Shown: piece by piece, positions 8,349 through 17,675 of the stretch | Position numbering within the stretch: position 1 is the first letter of the stretch | Layout of the letters: the number at the start of each line of letters is the position of its first letter | NCBI GenBank assembly: GCA_949284415.1 | Contig: CASDVM010000020.1 | Span: 38,264 to 102,263 of the forward strand | Source of the DNA: an uncultured bacterium | GTDB taxonomy: Bacteria > Cyanobacteriota > Vampirovibrionia > Gastranaerophilales > Gastranaerophilaceae | Direction of reading: 5' to 3' | DNA length: 64,000 nucleotides | Program-made: the position numbers and the translations under genes | The notes under the pieces: generated by a model | Databases searched by the model: none | What the model was told of the DNA's origin: nothing | The model's input: only the letters and a program-made list of their open reading frames with translations

Positions 8349-9406
8349 AAAACCTCCACGCACAATGAAAATAAAAACTTACAAAAATAGAGAAAAGTTG
8401 AAACCAATTCAATCGGCTTTTTCTTCGGACTGCCAAATAGCAATAAGACAAAATGTTTTCTTAGTTGTTCAAAATATTTTATCTTGTATAACTTTTCCCA
8501 AAACACAACATCTTTTATCTCAAAAGAATCATCACAATATTTTTTATAATCTTTTTTTTGTTCTTGTTCGGAATAATATTCAAAAATATTTTTTGAACGC
8601 ATTACTGTACCTTTATACTGTTTTTTCAATGTGTATATACCCCATTGCTCAGGAGCAAACACTCTGAAATTATTTATAACAAAATCTTCCGAAATCCTTG
8701 TATTTTCATCATATACATCCAAATAATTTTCAAACTTTAAATCCTTGAAAACCTTTAACGCATTACTGTATGTAAAATATTGTTCCGGAGACATCTTCCA
8801 CAATCTTGAAGGATACAAATCGTATTCGTTTTTTTTATGAAATTCAAAATATCTTGAGAAATCAGGTTCTTGAACAGCAGGGATATTAAAAAACTCCAAT
8901 AAATCATCTCTTAATCCTAAATAACACCAGTCTGAAACATGAAACAAAAGGGGTTGTTTCAATTTCCTAAATGAGACATACTTGATTGAAAAAATATCAT
9001 AGGCAAAAATTCTTTGTTTAAAAAGAGAAGATTTCGTATTTCTAATTTTAAAATCATCAAAAAGTTTTAATACATTATCATTTTTGAAAACCAAATCACT
9101 TCTCATTCGCAGAACATATTTACGCTCAGCTTTTTCTATACCGTTTCTGCTCGAAATTAAAATTCGGTTTAAATTATTTACTTTCTGCCCATTTATCTCA
9201 AATATAACAGCTCCCGGATCATTATTTAATACAAGAACATCATATAAACCCTCATATGAGCTCACATCAGAATTTTTCCAGGTTGACAAAATAATTTGAG
9301 CTTCAGGCAAATATTTTCTAATACTTTTCAAGCATGGAATAGTTTCACAAGGGTTAACAGCCCCCTGAATAACTACAGATAAGTCTTTGCTTGAAATTTG
9401 TTTCAA
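8333..9406 (-). CDS. WavE-family LPS synthesis protein (paralogue)
   Basis: 357 aa, clearly homologous to the downstream gene: KDLSVVIQGAVNPCETIPCL, IILSTWKNSDVSSY, LVLNNDPG and MRSDLVF align with it. A TTG start at 9406 is chosen because GGAGGA lies 5 nt upstream and the family N-terminus begins at once. The C-terminal ~35 residues are hydrophobic or basic and may touch the membrane. The pair is a tandem duplication that has diverged strongly, so the two probably act on different acceptors. Confidence 0.85.
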   Translation of the reverse strand: MKQISSKDLSVVIQGAVNPCETIPCLKSIRKYLPEAQIILSTWKNSDVSSYEGLYDVLVLNNDPGAVIFEINGQKVNNLNRILISSRNGIEKAERKYVLRMRSDLVFKNDNVLKLFDDFKIRNTKSSLFKQRIFAYDIFSIKYVSFRKLKQPLLFHVSDWCYLGLRDDLLEFFNIPAVQEPDFSRYFEFHKKNEYDLYPSRLWKMSPEQYFTYSNALKVFKDLKFENYLDVYDENTRISEDFVINNFRVFAPEQWGIYTLKKQYKGTVMRSKNIFEYYSEQEQKKDYKKYCDDSFEIKDVVFWEKLYKIKYFEQLRKHFVLLLFGSPKKKPIELVSTFLYFCKFLFSLCVEVLCLKK

Positions 9407-9523
9407 AATATTCCTCCAGCCATTTTATACTTTATATTTTATATCAGAAAATAAATACTTTTTTACAATTATATATAAAAAGAACAATATAACAAATAGC
9501 CAAAAGTACAAACTAAATTCGAC

Positions 9524-9901
9524 TTATCTGTCTTTTGCCTGTCTTAAAACATCATCCTTATTCATCTTCTCCCAGTTTTCAAATTTTATAACTCTGTCAT
9601 CTATTGTTATATCAGCATTAGGTTTGCCAAAGAATATTTCATCATACTGTATACCGTTTTTTTCAAGCCAGTCAAGTGTAATTTTACCGACATTTTTCAT
9701 TACTTTGCCGACATTATGCCCCTGAGTTTGCATATTTCTTGCAGTATTTATTATAATTGTATGTCCGTCAGCTTTTAAAGCATCTATAAATTCCTTTGCT
9801 CCGGGCATAACTTTCACATCCGCATAAGTTTCATCAGGCTTCTTTATTGTGCAGATTGTCCCGTCTAAATCAATACATATTCTGAGCTTCTTTTCTTCCA
9901 T
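9524..9901 (-). CDS. HAD-family capsule biosynthesis phosphatase (EcbF/BcbF-like)
   Basis: 125 aa. The HAD nucleophile motif ICIDLDGTIC has Asp11 and Asp13. A Thr in INTAR and Asp-Asp in DITIDDRVI complete the motifs. Small HAD phosphatases of this type (TIGR01689) sit in capsule loci and are thought to dephosphorylate a sugar or polyol phosphate. The start overlaps the end of the nucleotidyltransferase/kinase gene by 32 nt. Together with the two upstream genes it probably makes an activated building block. Confidence 0.82.
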   Translation of the reverse strand: MEEKKLRICIDLDGTICTIKKPDETYADVKVMPGAKEFIDALKADGHTIIINTARNMQTQGHNVGKVMKNVGKITLDWLEKNGIQYDEIFFGKPNADITIDDRVIKFENWEKMNKDDVLRQAKDR

Positions 9902-11561
9902 TTATACATTTAACCTCGTCATTTTCTATATTTATGATATCATTTAACAGCTCTATTGCTTTTATATAAAACATCTTTTGTCTTGAAAAATTATCTTTAT
10001 GTAAAGGTATCATTGACAAGAATAACAGCCCTTCTATAAACTTTATTTCTTCAGAGTTGTATCCGTTTTCTAAAGCCAATTTATCAAAAACATTTACAAG
10101 AACAGAGTAATCTGCACTTGACAAAATTTTATAATTAAACTCTCCGTCTGCTTCTTCAAGTCTGAACATTCCTTGAACGATAAAATCATATAAACCGGCT
10201 GTACTATGCCTTAACTTTGCAATATCATATCTTGGATCACCCCAGATAGTAGGTTCTGCATTAAGCCGTCCTCTTGGGTCAATCAGTTTAAAAACATAAT
10301 TATTTGAATCAAACAATATATTAGAGAAACAATAATCCCCGTGAATTATTGTAAATATACCATTGTCTGCTAATTTTAAACAAAGCTTTCTGATCTGTTC
10401 TCCAAGCAGAGAAATACCTCTGTATTTCCTGCCGTTTATATATATATAATCTTTATCTAAAAGAGATTTCCAATAAGAATCCTGCTGTTTTAAATCATTC
10501 AATCTTGCTTTTGTTTTTTCGTAATAAAGCCACTTTAATGCATCTGAATCTACCGCAGAAGTATAATTTTCTAATCTCTTATGCAGTAAAAACAGCTTTT
10601 CAAGTATACATCGCCAGTCTTCAATATTAACCTCTCCTGACAAATACAGTTCCTGCAGAGACTGATAGCCGTATAATTCCTGAACTAATTCCGCAGAATC
10701 TTTATTTTTTTTAAAGCTTACAAGACGCGGACAGCATATCTTTAATTCATCAGGAATATTCTCATACCAGAATGCCTCGTCCTCCAGTTTCTGTGTTTTT
10801 GTACTTGTTTTAATAAGCAAACCTCTTCCAGTATCTACGGAAATTGAATTAAAACATCTAGCATTAAACAAAAGATTTTTAGCTTTTATTAATCCCGATG
10901 TATGCCCTAAATCATACCAGTCATCTGTTAATCTTGTTTTAAGTTTATATCGTTCCTGATAAGCTTTCAATGCCGTTGAAATTTCCTTTTTAAGCATTAA
11001 CCTTGATTTTATACAGCAGTTCAAAAGAAATTTTGTATCAGAAAATGCATAATATCCTACAAGAGCAAATTTATTCTTCAAATCAATATTTTTCTGTTTA
11101 TCATAAAAATCTGCAGCATAATTATTTGAATCAACTTCTGCAAGACACCAGTTGTCAGATGTTGTAATATTTTTTGAAACAAAAATCACATCCGTATCAT
11201 CATTTATACTTTCAGGAATTAACGTATCACCGAGTATAACCCTTGTCGGTAACTTCATATCAGCCCTTTGCAGCGAATATTTTAAAGAACTCAATATATT
11301 TTTTCTGCTGTTTACAAGAACCAGTTCAATATCAAAATTTTCACAAAGTATATTTTTAATATAATCAATAAGTTTTAAATTATTACTGCATACCGCTATT
11401 ATAAATTTATCAATGCCGTATTTTTTTAAATTATTTAACTGCCACCATATAACAGGTTTTCCCCGCATAGGAAGCAGTGCAAGCGAGGAATAAAATCCTA
11501 CAGGCATATTTTCGTTTCTGGTTTCTCCGCCAAAAAGCAGAATATTATTAAATCTTTGCAC
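9870..11561 (-). CDS. Nucleotidyltransferase-like / APH-type kinase fusion
   Basis: 563 aa, two parts. Residues 1-235 resemble a sugar nucleotidyltransferase (LALLPMRGKPVIWWQLNNLKK, then VILGDTLIPESIN), although the usual GGxGTR loop is altered to GGETRNENMPVG. Residues 240-530 resemble an aminoglycoside/choline phosphotransferase: HGDYCFSNILFD with catalytic Asp409, and the metal motif IDPRGR at 427-432. Start is GTG with AAGGAGG 4 nt upstream. It overlaps both neighbours. Similar fusions occur in Pasteurellaceae capsule loci. The substrate is not evident. Confidence 0.8.
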   Translation of the reverse strand: MQRFNNILLFGGETRNENMPVGFYSSLALLPMRGKPVIWWQLNNLKKYGIDKFIIAVCSNNLKLIDYIKNILCENFDIELVLVNSRKNILSSLKYSLQRADMKLPTRVILGDTLIPESINDDTDVIFVSKNITTSDNWCLAEVDSNNYAADFYDKQKNIDLKNKFALVGYYAFSDTKFLLNCCIKSRLMLKKEISTALKAYQERYKLKTRLTDDWYDLGHTSGLIKAKNLLFNARCFNSISVDTGRGLLIKTSTKTQKLEDEAFWYENIPDELKICCPRLVSFKKNKDSAELVQELYGYQSLQELYLSGEVNIEDWRCILEKLFLLHKRLENYTSAVDSDALKWLYYEKTKARLNDLKQQDSYWKSLLDKDYIYINGRKYRGISLLGEQIRKLCLKLADNGIFTIIHGDYCFSNILFDSNNYVFKLIDPRGRLNAEPTIWGDPRYDIAKLRHSTAGLYDFIVQGMFRLEEADGEFNYKILSSADYSVLVNVFDKLALENGYNSEEIKFIEGLLFLSMIPLHKDNFSRQKMFYIKAIELLNDIINIENDEVKCINGRKEAQNMY

Positions 11562-12333
11562 ATTGCCTCCTTACATATTCCTTTAACTGTTCAGGAGTTC
11601 CTACGCAGTCAAAATGTGCTATATCAAATATACCTATCTTATCAGTCATTTTTTTTAAATGATTATAAACATTTGACATATAAAATTCGCCTTTTTGCAA
11701 ATCATTGCATACAACAAGATCAATAACGGCATCTTTAAACAGTTCAACATTTTTAAAATAATACATACCGCAAATTGCATGATTTGAAATTACTTCTTTT
11801 TCCTTTGTCTGTATTAAAAAACCGTTTTCATCAACACTGGCATAAGAAAAACAGGGATTATCAGAATTTATTGTTAATAAAGCACCGCCAAGATTTCTTA
11901 TTCTTACATCTGAAATAAATTCCTTGACATCATTACAATCAAAAATATTATCAGAATCCGCAAATATAACATCGTATTCCCGTTTAATCTTTTTATGTGA
12001 AGCTAATGCCGTAATTGCAGCACCCATAGTCAATTTAGGCACTGAAACAAAATCAAGAATATATTTATCCCTTAATTTTTGAAGCTGTAATTTCTGTTCC
12101 GTAAGAAACTTTTCCTGCAAAACAAGAATGATATTTGCATCTATTATTCTAAAGCTGTCCAACACATGTTCAATCATCATTTTTCCGTTAAATTCAATAA
12201 ACGGTTTTGGAACATTATAACCTTCAACGGCAAACCTGCTGCCTGCACCGGCCATGGGAATAACTATATTTACAGGCGTATTTATCGGCGACCCGTCAGA
12301 TAAATTCTGATTATTAGTAATTGAAATTGTCAT
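11548..12333 (-). CDS. Sugar/polyol-phosphate nucleotidyltransferase family protein
   Basis: 261 aa. An NTP-transferase fold with the nucleotide loop IVIPMAGAGSRFAVEGYNVP, followed by KPFIEFNGKMMIEHVL and the metal motif FADSDNIF. The first ~20 residues are a polar extension. AAAGG lies 7 nt before the ATG. Its last 14 nt overlap the GTG start of the fused kinase gene, so the two are translationally coupled. A 93-nt gap separates it from the upstream GT2 gene and may hold a secondary promoter. Product unknown. Confidence 0.85.
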   Translation of the reverse strand: MTISITNNQNLSDGSPINTPVNIVIPMAGAGSRFAVEGYNVPKPFIEFNGKMMIEHVLDSFRIIDANIILVLQEKFLTEQKLQLQKLRDKYILDFVSVPKLTMGAAITALASHKKIKREYDVIFADSDNIFDCNDVKEFISDVRIRNLGGALLTINSDNPCFSYASVDENGFLIQTKEKEVISNHAICGMYYFKNVELFKDAVIDLVVCNDLQKGEFYMSNVYNHLKKMTDKIGIFDIAHFDCVGTPEQLKEYVRRQCAKI

Positions 12334-12426
12334 AAAACAACCTTTTAAATACTATATTGATTATTTTATCACAAATATTGAATTCAACATATTTATAAAA
12401 ATGTAATATAGCCGTAAGTACTATTT

Positions 12427-13803
12427 TTACTTACCTGTTTTTTGCAATATTTTATTGCCGCTTATCTCATTTTCCGGAAAGGCTTTTTTATCAATATGCA
12501 TTAAGATATTTTGATAATACGAACAATCTGATAGATAATCAGAATAAGAAATTAATTTCTTATTTTTTAATCTTGCTACTCTTTTACAAAAATCTTCAGG
12601 TACTAACTTGTATTGCCAAAAATACTCAAGATTTTTATTCATCTCAGAATAAAAATCGCCTGTTACAAATTGTCTTAAATTTCCTTTTTCATTCTGGAAT
12701 AATAAAATATCTGATTCATCAAATTTATGAGCAAATTCTATTTTAGGCTGTTCATACTCTTTTAAACAAAACCTGCATCCTAAAATTGTTAATACTTTAC
12801 GTTTCCTGGATAAAACTTTTTCATTTTTGACTGAAAAGACGGTCTGACACGGTTTTAAATATTCTCTTACAAATTTTGTATAAAAACGATATAAATCTTT
12901 CCAATATTTAAAATATTTTACAATATATTCGATATTTATAAAGAAATTGTTGGAACGCCTGAACGTAACATTTTTAATATATTCTGACAATAAAGTTTTA
13001 CGATACCAGTTAAATACTCTTTTTGAATACCCTAATTTATTGGCAAAGCTGTATACCCACAAATTATTAAAATAAATTCTCGGGCCGTCATTATTATTTA
13101 ACCAGCTTTGAACTCCTACCCGATTAATCACAATCGGATATTTATCCGCAAACAAATAGGAATTCGGCCAATTTTTTGCAATATAAAGGAGAATATAAAT
13201 ATGAATCCAGTCTTTTTTATAAAACTTTTCCAGATCCGGAATTTGATTAAAATATTCCTTTCTGAAAACCAGATTTGTATTAGGCCAGGCTCTGTCTTCT
13301 ACATCAATGATAAAATTATCAGAATCATTGTTATATATTTTATCTTTTATTGTAAATTTTTCATTTAAAGATTTTCTTGATACGATTAATCCGTAATAAT
13401 CATTTCTCAAATAATAATTAGATAAAACAAGAACAGATAAATCTTCATTGTTTAATAAAACATCATATAATCGTTTCAATCCGTTTGGTGAATAATAATC
13501 ATCATCGCCGAACAAATGAATAAATTTTCCCGAAGCAATTTCACAGCATTTCATTACATTTCTGTCATAACCGAGATTAGCTTCATTACGGTTGTAACGG
13601 ATAATATCAGGATACATTTCCTTATATTTTTTCATAATATCAGGAATCTCATCTGTGGAACAATTATCAGACACAACAATTTCCACACCAGATAAATTAT
13701 ATTCTTTTATTTGTTTAAGGATAATATCAATATTATTTTGAATATATTTTGCACCGTTGTATGTCGGAATACAAATTGATAATAATTTAGAATCTGCCAC
13801 CAT
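12427..13803 (-). CDS. Glycosyltransferase family 2
   Basis: 458 aa. N-terminal GT-A domain: LSICIPTYNGAKYIQNNIDI, VSDNCSTDEIPDI, and the metal-binding FGDDDYY near residue 98. The C-terminal ~200 residues are basic and aromatic, with no clear membrane helix. Inverting GT2 enzymes add sugars to lipid-linked glycan on the cytoplasmic face. Acceptor and donor cannot be read from sequence. The start overlaps the end of the upstream GT2 gene by 17 nt. Confidence 0.88.
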   Translation of the reverse strand: MVADSKLLSICIPTYNGAKYIQNNIDIILKQIKEYNLSGVEIVVSDNCSTDEIPDIMKKYKEMYPDIIRYNRNEANLGYDRNVMKCCEIASGKFIHLFGDDDYYSPNGLKRLYDVLLNNEDLSVLVLSNYYLRNDYYGLIVSRKSLNEKFTIKDKIYNNDSDNFIIDVEDRAWPNTNLVFRKEYFNQIPDLEKFYKKDWIHIYILLYIAKNWPNSYLFADKYPIVINRVGVQSWLNNNDGPRIYFNNLWVYSFANKLGYSKRVFNWYRKTLLSEYIKNVTFRRSNNFFINIEYIVKYFKYWKDLYRFYTKFVREYLKPCQTVFSVKNEKVLSRKRKVLTILGCRFCLKEYEQPKIEFAHKFDESDILLFQNEKGNLRQFVTGDFYSEMNKNLEYFWQYKLVPEDFCKRVARLKNKKLISYSDYLSDCSYYQNILMHIDKKAFPENEISGNKILQKTGK

Positions 13804-14773
13804 AATTTCTTAATACTCTCTTTCTATAATAATCAGCTCGCTTTAAGATTAGCATATTGAAGAAATCAATATACCATTTTTGACTGTAAAGAAAAACTTC
13901 GAGCGGAGAAAATACCCCCCCCCCGTTAATATTTCTTAACATTCTGTTCATAAATTCTTTCCAGGTTTCAAAACGTTTTAACATACTCCATTTATATAAG
14001 AAATATGCAAAATTCCATAATAAAGCTTTGCCGAAGAAATTATGCTCTTTATTTAAGAAATATAATTGATTAATTACATTTGCAGCTTCTTCCGGGAAAG
14101 GCCCATTATGAAAAACATTAGAATCATTCGTTGCAGATTGTCTCCAACGAATACAAGTGTCTTGAATATATGCTACATTACCTAACAAATTAATTTGACA
14201 ATTAAAAATAATATCATGTAATTTTCCATATTTTTCAGGTTCATATTTAACTTTTTTATATGCAGAAGTAAGATAGATGTTTGAAGCAAAATTAGGTCTT
14301 GCGAGAAGTAAATGCAAATATACACCATCTTTTATGTTATAAAGATTATAATTTTTTAACAAGACAGGCCAATTATTGTTATCGACATTGTATAAAGCCG
14401 CTGCCCCACCAGTACACATAACTATATTTTTGTTTTTTTTAAATATATTCATAGCTATTTCAATGTATTCAGGATGAATTGCATCATCATCGTGAAAAAT
14501 AGCAGTATATTCATTCTCTGCAAGCTCTTGTGAGCGAATAAAATTTCCTGCGTTCCCCAAATTTTTTTCATTCGTTATTACGGAAATATTTCTATCCGGA
14601 AATTTTTCCTGAACCTGCCTTATTATTTCCAAAGTACTATCAGTACTGCAATTATTTAAAACTTTAATATTAAAACCTTTAGCAGTCTGTGTACAAAGAC
14701 TTTCGAGCATTATTTTTAAATATTCTGCTCTATTATATGTTAAAACGAACACATCTAAATTTTTACAATTCAT
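13787..14773 (-). CDS. Glycosyltransferase family 2, phase-variable (G10 tract)
   Basis: 328 aa. GT-A signature: LDVFVLTYNRAEYLKIMLES, LNNCSTDSTLE, and the metal motif IFHDDDA. I choose the ATG at 14773 because GGAGGA precedes it by 4 nt; an upstream TTG at 14797 lies inside the previous gene. Codons 284-286 are GGG GGG GGG, followed by a codon starting with G, making a run of 10 G. Gain or loss of one base would truncate or replace the last ~42 residues. As sequenced the gene is ON. Confidence 0.88.
   Translation of the reverse strand: MNCKNLDVFVLTYNRAEYLKIMLESLCTQTAKGFNIKVLNNCSTDSTLEIIRQVQEKFPDRNISVITNEKNLGNAGNFIRSQELAENEYTAIFHDDDAIHPEYIEIAMNIFKKNKNIVMCTGGAAALYNVDNNNWPVLLKNYNLYNIKDGVYLHLLLARPNFASNIYLTSAYKKVKYEPEKYGKLHDIIFNCQINLLGNVAYIQDTCIRWRQSATNDSNVFHNGPFPEEAANVINQLYFLNKEHNFFGKALLWNFAYFLYKWSMLKRFETWKEFMNRMLRNINGGGVFSPLEVFLYSQKWYIDFFNMLILKRADYYRKRVLRNYGGRF
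13915..13924. repeat. C10/G10 homopolymer inside GT2 gene
   Basis: Ten C on the plus strand (G on the coding strand), an extreme outlier in this AT-rich sequence. In frame in the present state. Candidate slipped-strand contingency tract. Confidence 0.95.
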
Positions 14774-14786
14774 AAAATCCTCCGGA

Positions 14787-15944
14787 CTAGACTCCAATAA
14801 ACATTCTTGTATTCTTAATTCCTAATTTATTTAATATAATTTTTAATACCCATAAGACTAATAAACTTGTAGTTAATACAGTGAAAAACACCCCAAAACT
14901 AGTTAAACAGCATTTTAAAGTATTTTTTCCTGTAAACAAAATATGTGCCCCTCCAACATGCACCCAATACAAAGTATGATTATGTAAGTAATTTATTATA
15001 TATCCATGTATAAAGAAAATTCCAAACGAATACTTTGCAACAAATTTCATAAACTTATCCAGAAATTTATTGTTTTTTATTTTTTCTTCAGCTAACATTA
15101 AACCACTCAGAAGAACAAATGTTTCAATAAATTTTGAGATCAACTCTGCAAATCGCCCCCCCCCCGAAACATCTATTTTTATTATAAATAAATGAATTAT
15201 AAAATGAAAAATATAAAGAAATAATGAAATTTGAAAAATTGTTCTCAAATACGCTCTTATTTTCGCATAATTATTACTTATGTATTCACAGATTTCCATA
15301 CCTAGAAGATAAAAAAATGCAAACTTGAAAAAACATTTAAAATAAAAAGCAATATTCATCCAAAGAATTTTTAATAAACTTGATTCATAGGGATTAAAAC
15401 CTAAAAACATATTTATACTTGAATATCTAGGCACAATTAAACATAATATCAAAGAAGATAACAAAAGTGTTATATGAATTTTTTTATTTTTCCATGAATA
15501 CAAAAATAACGGAGAAAATAAAAACATTATAGAAATCATACCTATAAACCATACTGGTCCATTTACTATATATCCTCCGACAAGGACGCTAAATAAACGC
15601 ATTCCCGTTGTTGCTTTTGTTAGTGCCCAATTCTCAGGATTTTGAAAAGTATATAACAAAGCCACAGGTAACAATGTTACAAAAAACGGACAAATAACAT
15701 TGATTAATTTCTTTTTAAAATATGTTTTTATTTCGAACTTGTACGATAGATATTGAAATAAAAATCCTGCAATAAAAACAAAAAAATACGTACCACCAGC
15801 AAATAAAAGAGTATTAAACTCTAACATAGTACTTCGTCCCCAAACCAAAGTATGACCTGCAACAATAAAAATTATTGCAACAGCCCTGAAATAATCAATA
15901 TAATCTAAATTATTCTTTTTAACTAACTGTTCTTGTTTTTCCAT
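14787..15944 (-). CDS. Acyltransferase family 3 membrane protein, phase-variable (G10 tract)
   Basis: 385 aa with about ten membrane helices. The family motif YIDYFRAVAIIFIVAGHTLV supplies the essential Arg20 and His31. Such enzymes O-acetylate or otherwise O-acylate polysaccharide at the inner membrane. Codon 260 TCG followed by GGG x3 (261-263) gives a run of 10 G in a loop between helices; a slip would remove the last third of the protein. The start overlaps the upstream SDR gene by 26 nt. ON as sequenced. Confidence 0.9.
   Translation of the reverse strand: MEKQEQLVKKNNLDYIDYFRAVAIIFIVAGHTLVWGRSTMLEFNTLLFAGGTYFFVFIAGFLFQYLSYKFEIKTYFKKKLINVICPFFVTLLPVALLYTFQNPENWALTKATTGMRLFSVLVGGYIVNGPVWFIGMISIMFLFSPLFLYSWKNKKIHITLLLSSLILCLIVPRYSSINMFLGFNPYESSLLKILWMNIAFYFKCFFKFAFFYLLGMEICEYISNNYAKIRAYLRTIFQISLFLYIFHFIIHLFIIKIDVSGGGRFAELISKFIETFVLLSGLMLAEEKIKNNKFLDKFMKFVAKYSFGIFFIHGYIINYLHNHTLYWVHVGGAHILFTGKNTLKCCLTSFGVFFTVLTTSLLVLWVLKIILNKLGIKNTRMFIGV
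15156..15165. repeat. C10/G10 homopolymer inside acyltransferase gene
   Basis: Ten C on the plus strand, flanked by CG and GA. In frame, coding Ser-Gly-Gly-Gly-Arg. Candidate contingency tract. Confidence 0.95.
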
Positions 15945-16779
15945 TTCTTAATTCCATATAAAACTTTTTCATACCGTCTTTGTAAGATGTAAATTTAAAA
16001 TCCTTTATAAGATTTAATAATTTTGAGTTATCACCTGTATATTCTCTATTCATACCGGGATTTTTAATGATAACTTCAGATTTGTAATTAGAAAAATCAT
16101 TAACTATTTTTGCTAAATCAACAATTTCTATACTTTCCGTAGGGGTTACGTTTATAAACTTCTCCTTTGTGGGATGATTTATAAAATATTCAACAACCTT
16201 ACAGAAATCATCAATAAACAGAAAATCAAATTTCACATTTTGATTTAAAACAACAGGTTCTTTTGCAAGGTTTGAATTTACTATACAGGATGTAACACGG
16301 GATTTGTCTTCGCCTGAGCCGTAAATTCCAAACAATCTGAGATTTAAAATATTATCTTGTTCTTCTATAATTTTAGAAATAAGATATTTTGAATACCCGT
16401 AAGGATCTTTCGGAATACTTTTTCCAAAATCACTTTCCTTAATCTTGCAAAGCGGACGGCTCTTGTCATATTCAGCACCTGATCCGATTGTAATCATCGG
16501 ACGATTTTTTGAAGTTAAATCCGCAAGATTTGTAAACATTTCTATATTAGGTTTTGCGACATCATCAACAGTCGCATCAGGAGTAATTCTGACACCGCAT
16601 GAAGCCGAATGAATAATATATTCTATATTATTATCTTCTACATACTTTTTCACAGCCTCTTTATCAAGTAAATTTAATTGAAAACTTCTCGGTGTAAAAA
16701 GATTAAATTTATCCGATAGAACTTTTTTAATATGTGAGCCGATAAATCCGCCCGATCCTGTTAGTAATATATTCTTCAC
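15919..16779 (-). CDS. NAD(P)-dependent epimerase/dehydratase-family sugar reductase
   Basis: 286 aa, extended SDR. NILLTGSGGFIGSHIKK is the nucleotide-binding motif; Tyr127-x3-Lys131 in DPYGYSK is the catalytic pair. Its position right after rfbF-rfbG-rfbH and the split transketolase suggests it finishes the CDP-deoxysugar, for example as a 4-ketoreductase comparable to abequose or paratose synthases. That role is inferred from context. GTG start 8 nt after the transketolase stop; GAGGGG lies about 12 nt upstream. Confidence 0.82.
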   Translation of the reverse strand: MKNILLTGSGGFIGSHIKKVLSDKFNLFTPRSFQLNLLDKEAVKKYVEDNNIEYIIHSASCGVRITPDATVDDVAKPNIEMFTNLADLTSKNRPMITIGSGAEYDKSRPLCKIKESDFGKSIPKDPYGYSKYLISKIIEEQDNILNLRLFGIYGSGEDKSRVTSCIVNSNLAKEPVVLNQNVKFDFLFIDDFCKVVEYFINHPTKEKFINVTPTESIEIVDLAKIVNDFSNYKSEVIIKNPGMNREYTGDNSKLLNLIKDFKFTSYKDGMKKFYMELRNGKTRTVS

Positions 16780-16787
16780 TACTGCAT

Positions 16788-17675
16788 TTACCCCTCTTCT
16801 CCAAAATATAATCCAAATTGTTTTTTAATAAATTTCTGGCTGCCAATATAATGTGAGAAGGTATCGGGAATACCTATTCTTTTGAATTTAATCCCCTTCC
16901 CGCTTTCTGCAATGACTTCGGCAACAGCGCTGCCGAGTCCTCCGATAATACTGTGTTCTTCCATAGTATGAATTTCAACGCAGTCATTGACCAGCTTTTC
17001 AATTATGTTTTTATCAATAGGTTTAACAGTATGCATACTTATGAAATAAGGATTGCGCCCTTCTGCCTCAAGTTGTTTACAATAAGCTGCCGCATCCGGA
17101 AGCATATTGCTTGTTGAAATTACTGCAATATCGTTTCCCTCTTTTATAACAGAAGCCTTTCCGATTTCGATTTTGTTATTATCAAAAATACCTCTGTTAT
17201 GACGTCCGATTCTTATATACATAGGCTTATTGCTATTAACAGATTGACGCACAATCTGCTCAGCCTCATTATTATCTCCAGGACAACATACTGTCATATT
17301 AGGAAGACTTCTCATCAAGGAGATATCTTCAATTGCATGGTGGGTTGCACCTGCAGCACCGTACGTAAATCCGGCACCTATCCCGACAAGTTTGACATTT
17401 GTATTCATATAAGCAACATCCAGACGAACCTGCTCAAATGCTCTTTCAACTAAAAAAGGGATAATTGTATAAACATAAGGTTTTTTACCTGCAAGAGCTA
17501 AACCTGCCGCTAAAGATACAGCATTTTGTTCTGCAATACCGCAATTTATAGAGCGCCCCGGGAATTTCTCGAAAAACGGTTCCAAAACCGAAAATCCCAT
17601 ATCAGGAGTAATCAATACAATATCCTTATCTTTTTCGGCAAGCTCTGTTAATGTATTTATAAATGTTTTTCTCAT
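16788..17675 (-). CDS. Transketolase, C-terminal subunit
   Basis: 295 aa: the pyrimidine-binding and C-terminal domains of transketolase as a separate chain. CGIAEQNAVSLAAGLA holds the TPP-activating Glu49. The start ATG overlaps the stop of the N-terminal subunit by 1 nt (TAATG), fitting equal synthesis of the two chains. Its location inside a nucleotide-sugar operon suggests a dedicated role in sugar synthesis (two-carbon transfer), not the pentose-phosphate pathway. That is inference. Confidence 0.9.
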   Translation of the reverse strand: MRKTFINTLTELAEKDKDIVLITPDMGFSVLEPFFEKFPGRSINCGIAEQNAVSLAAGLALAGKKPYVYTIIPFLVERAFEQVRLDVAYMNTNVKLVGIGAGFTYGAAGATHHAIEDISLMRSLPNMTVCCPGDNNEAEQIVRQSVNSNKPMYIRIGRHNRGIFDNNKIEIGKASVIKEGNDIAVISTSNMLPDAAAYCKQLEAEGRNPYFISMHTVKPIDKNIIEKLVNDCVEIHTMEEHSIIGGLGSAVAEVIAESGKGIKFKRIGIPDTFSHYIGSQKFIKKQFGLYFGEEG

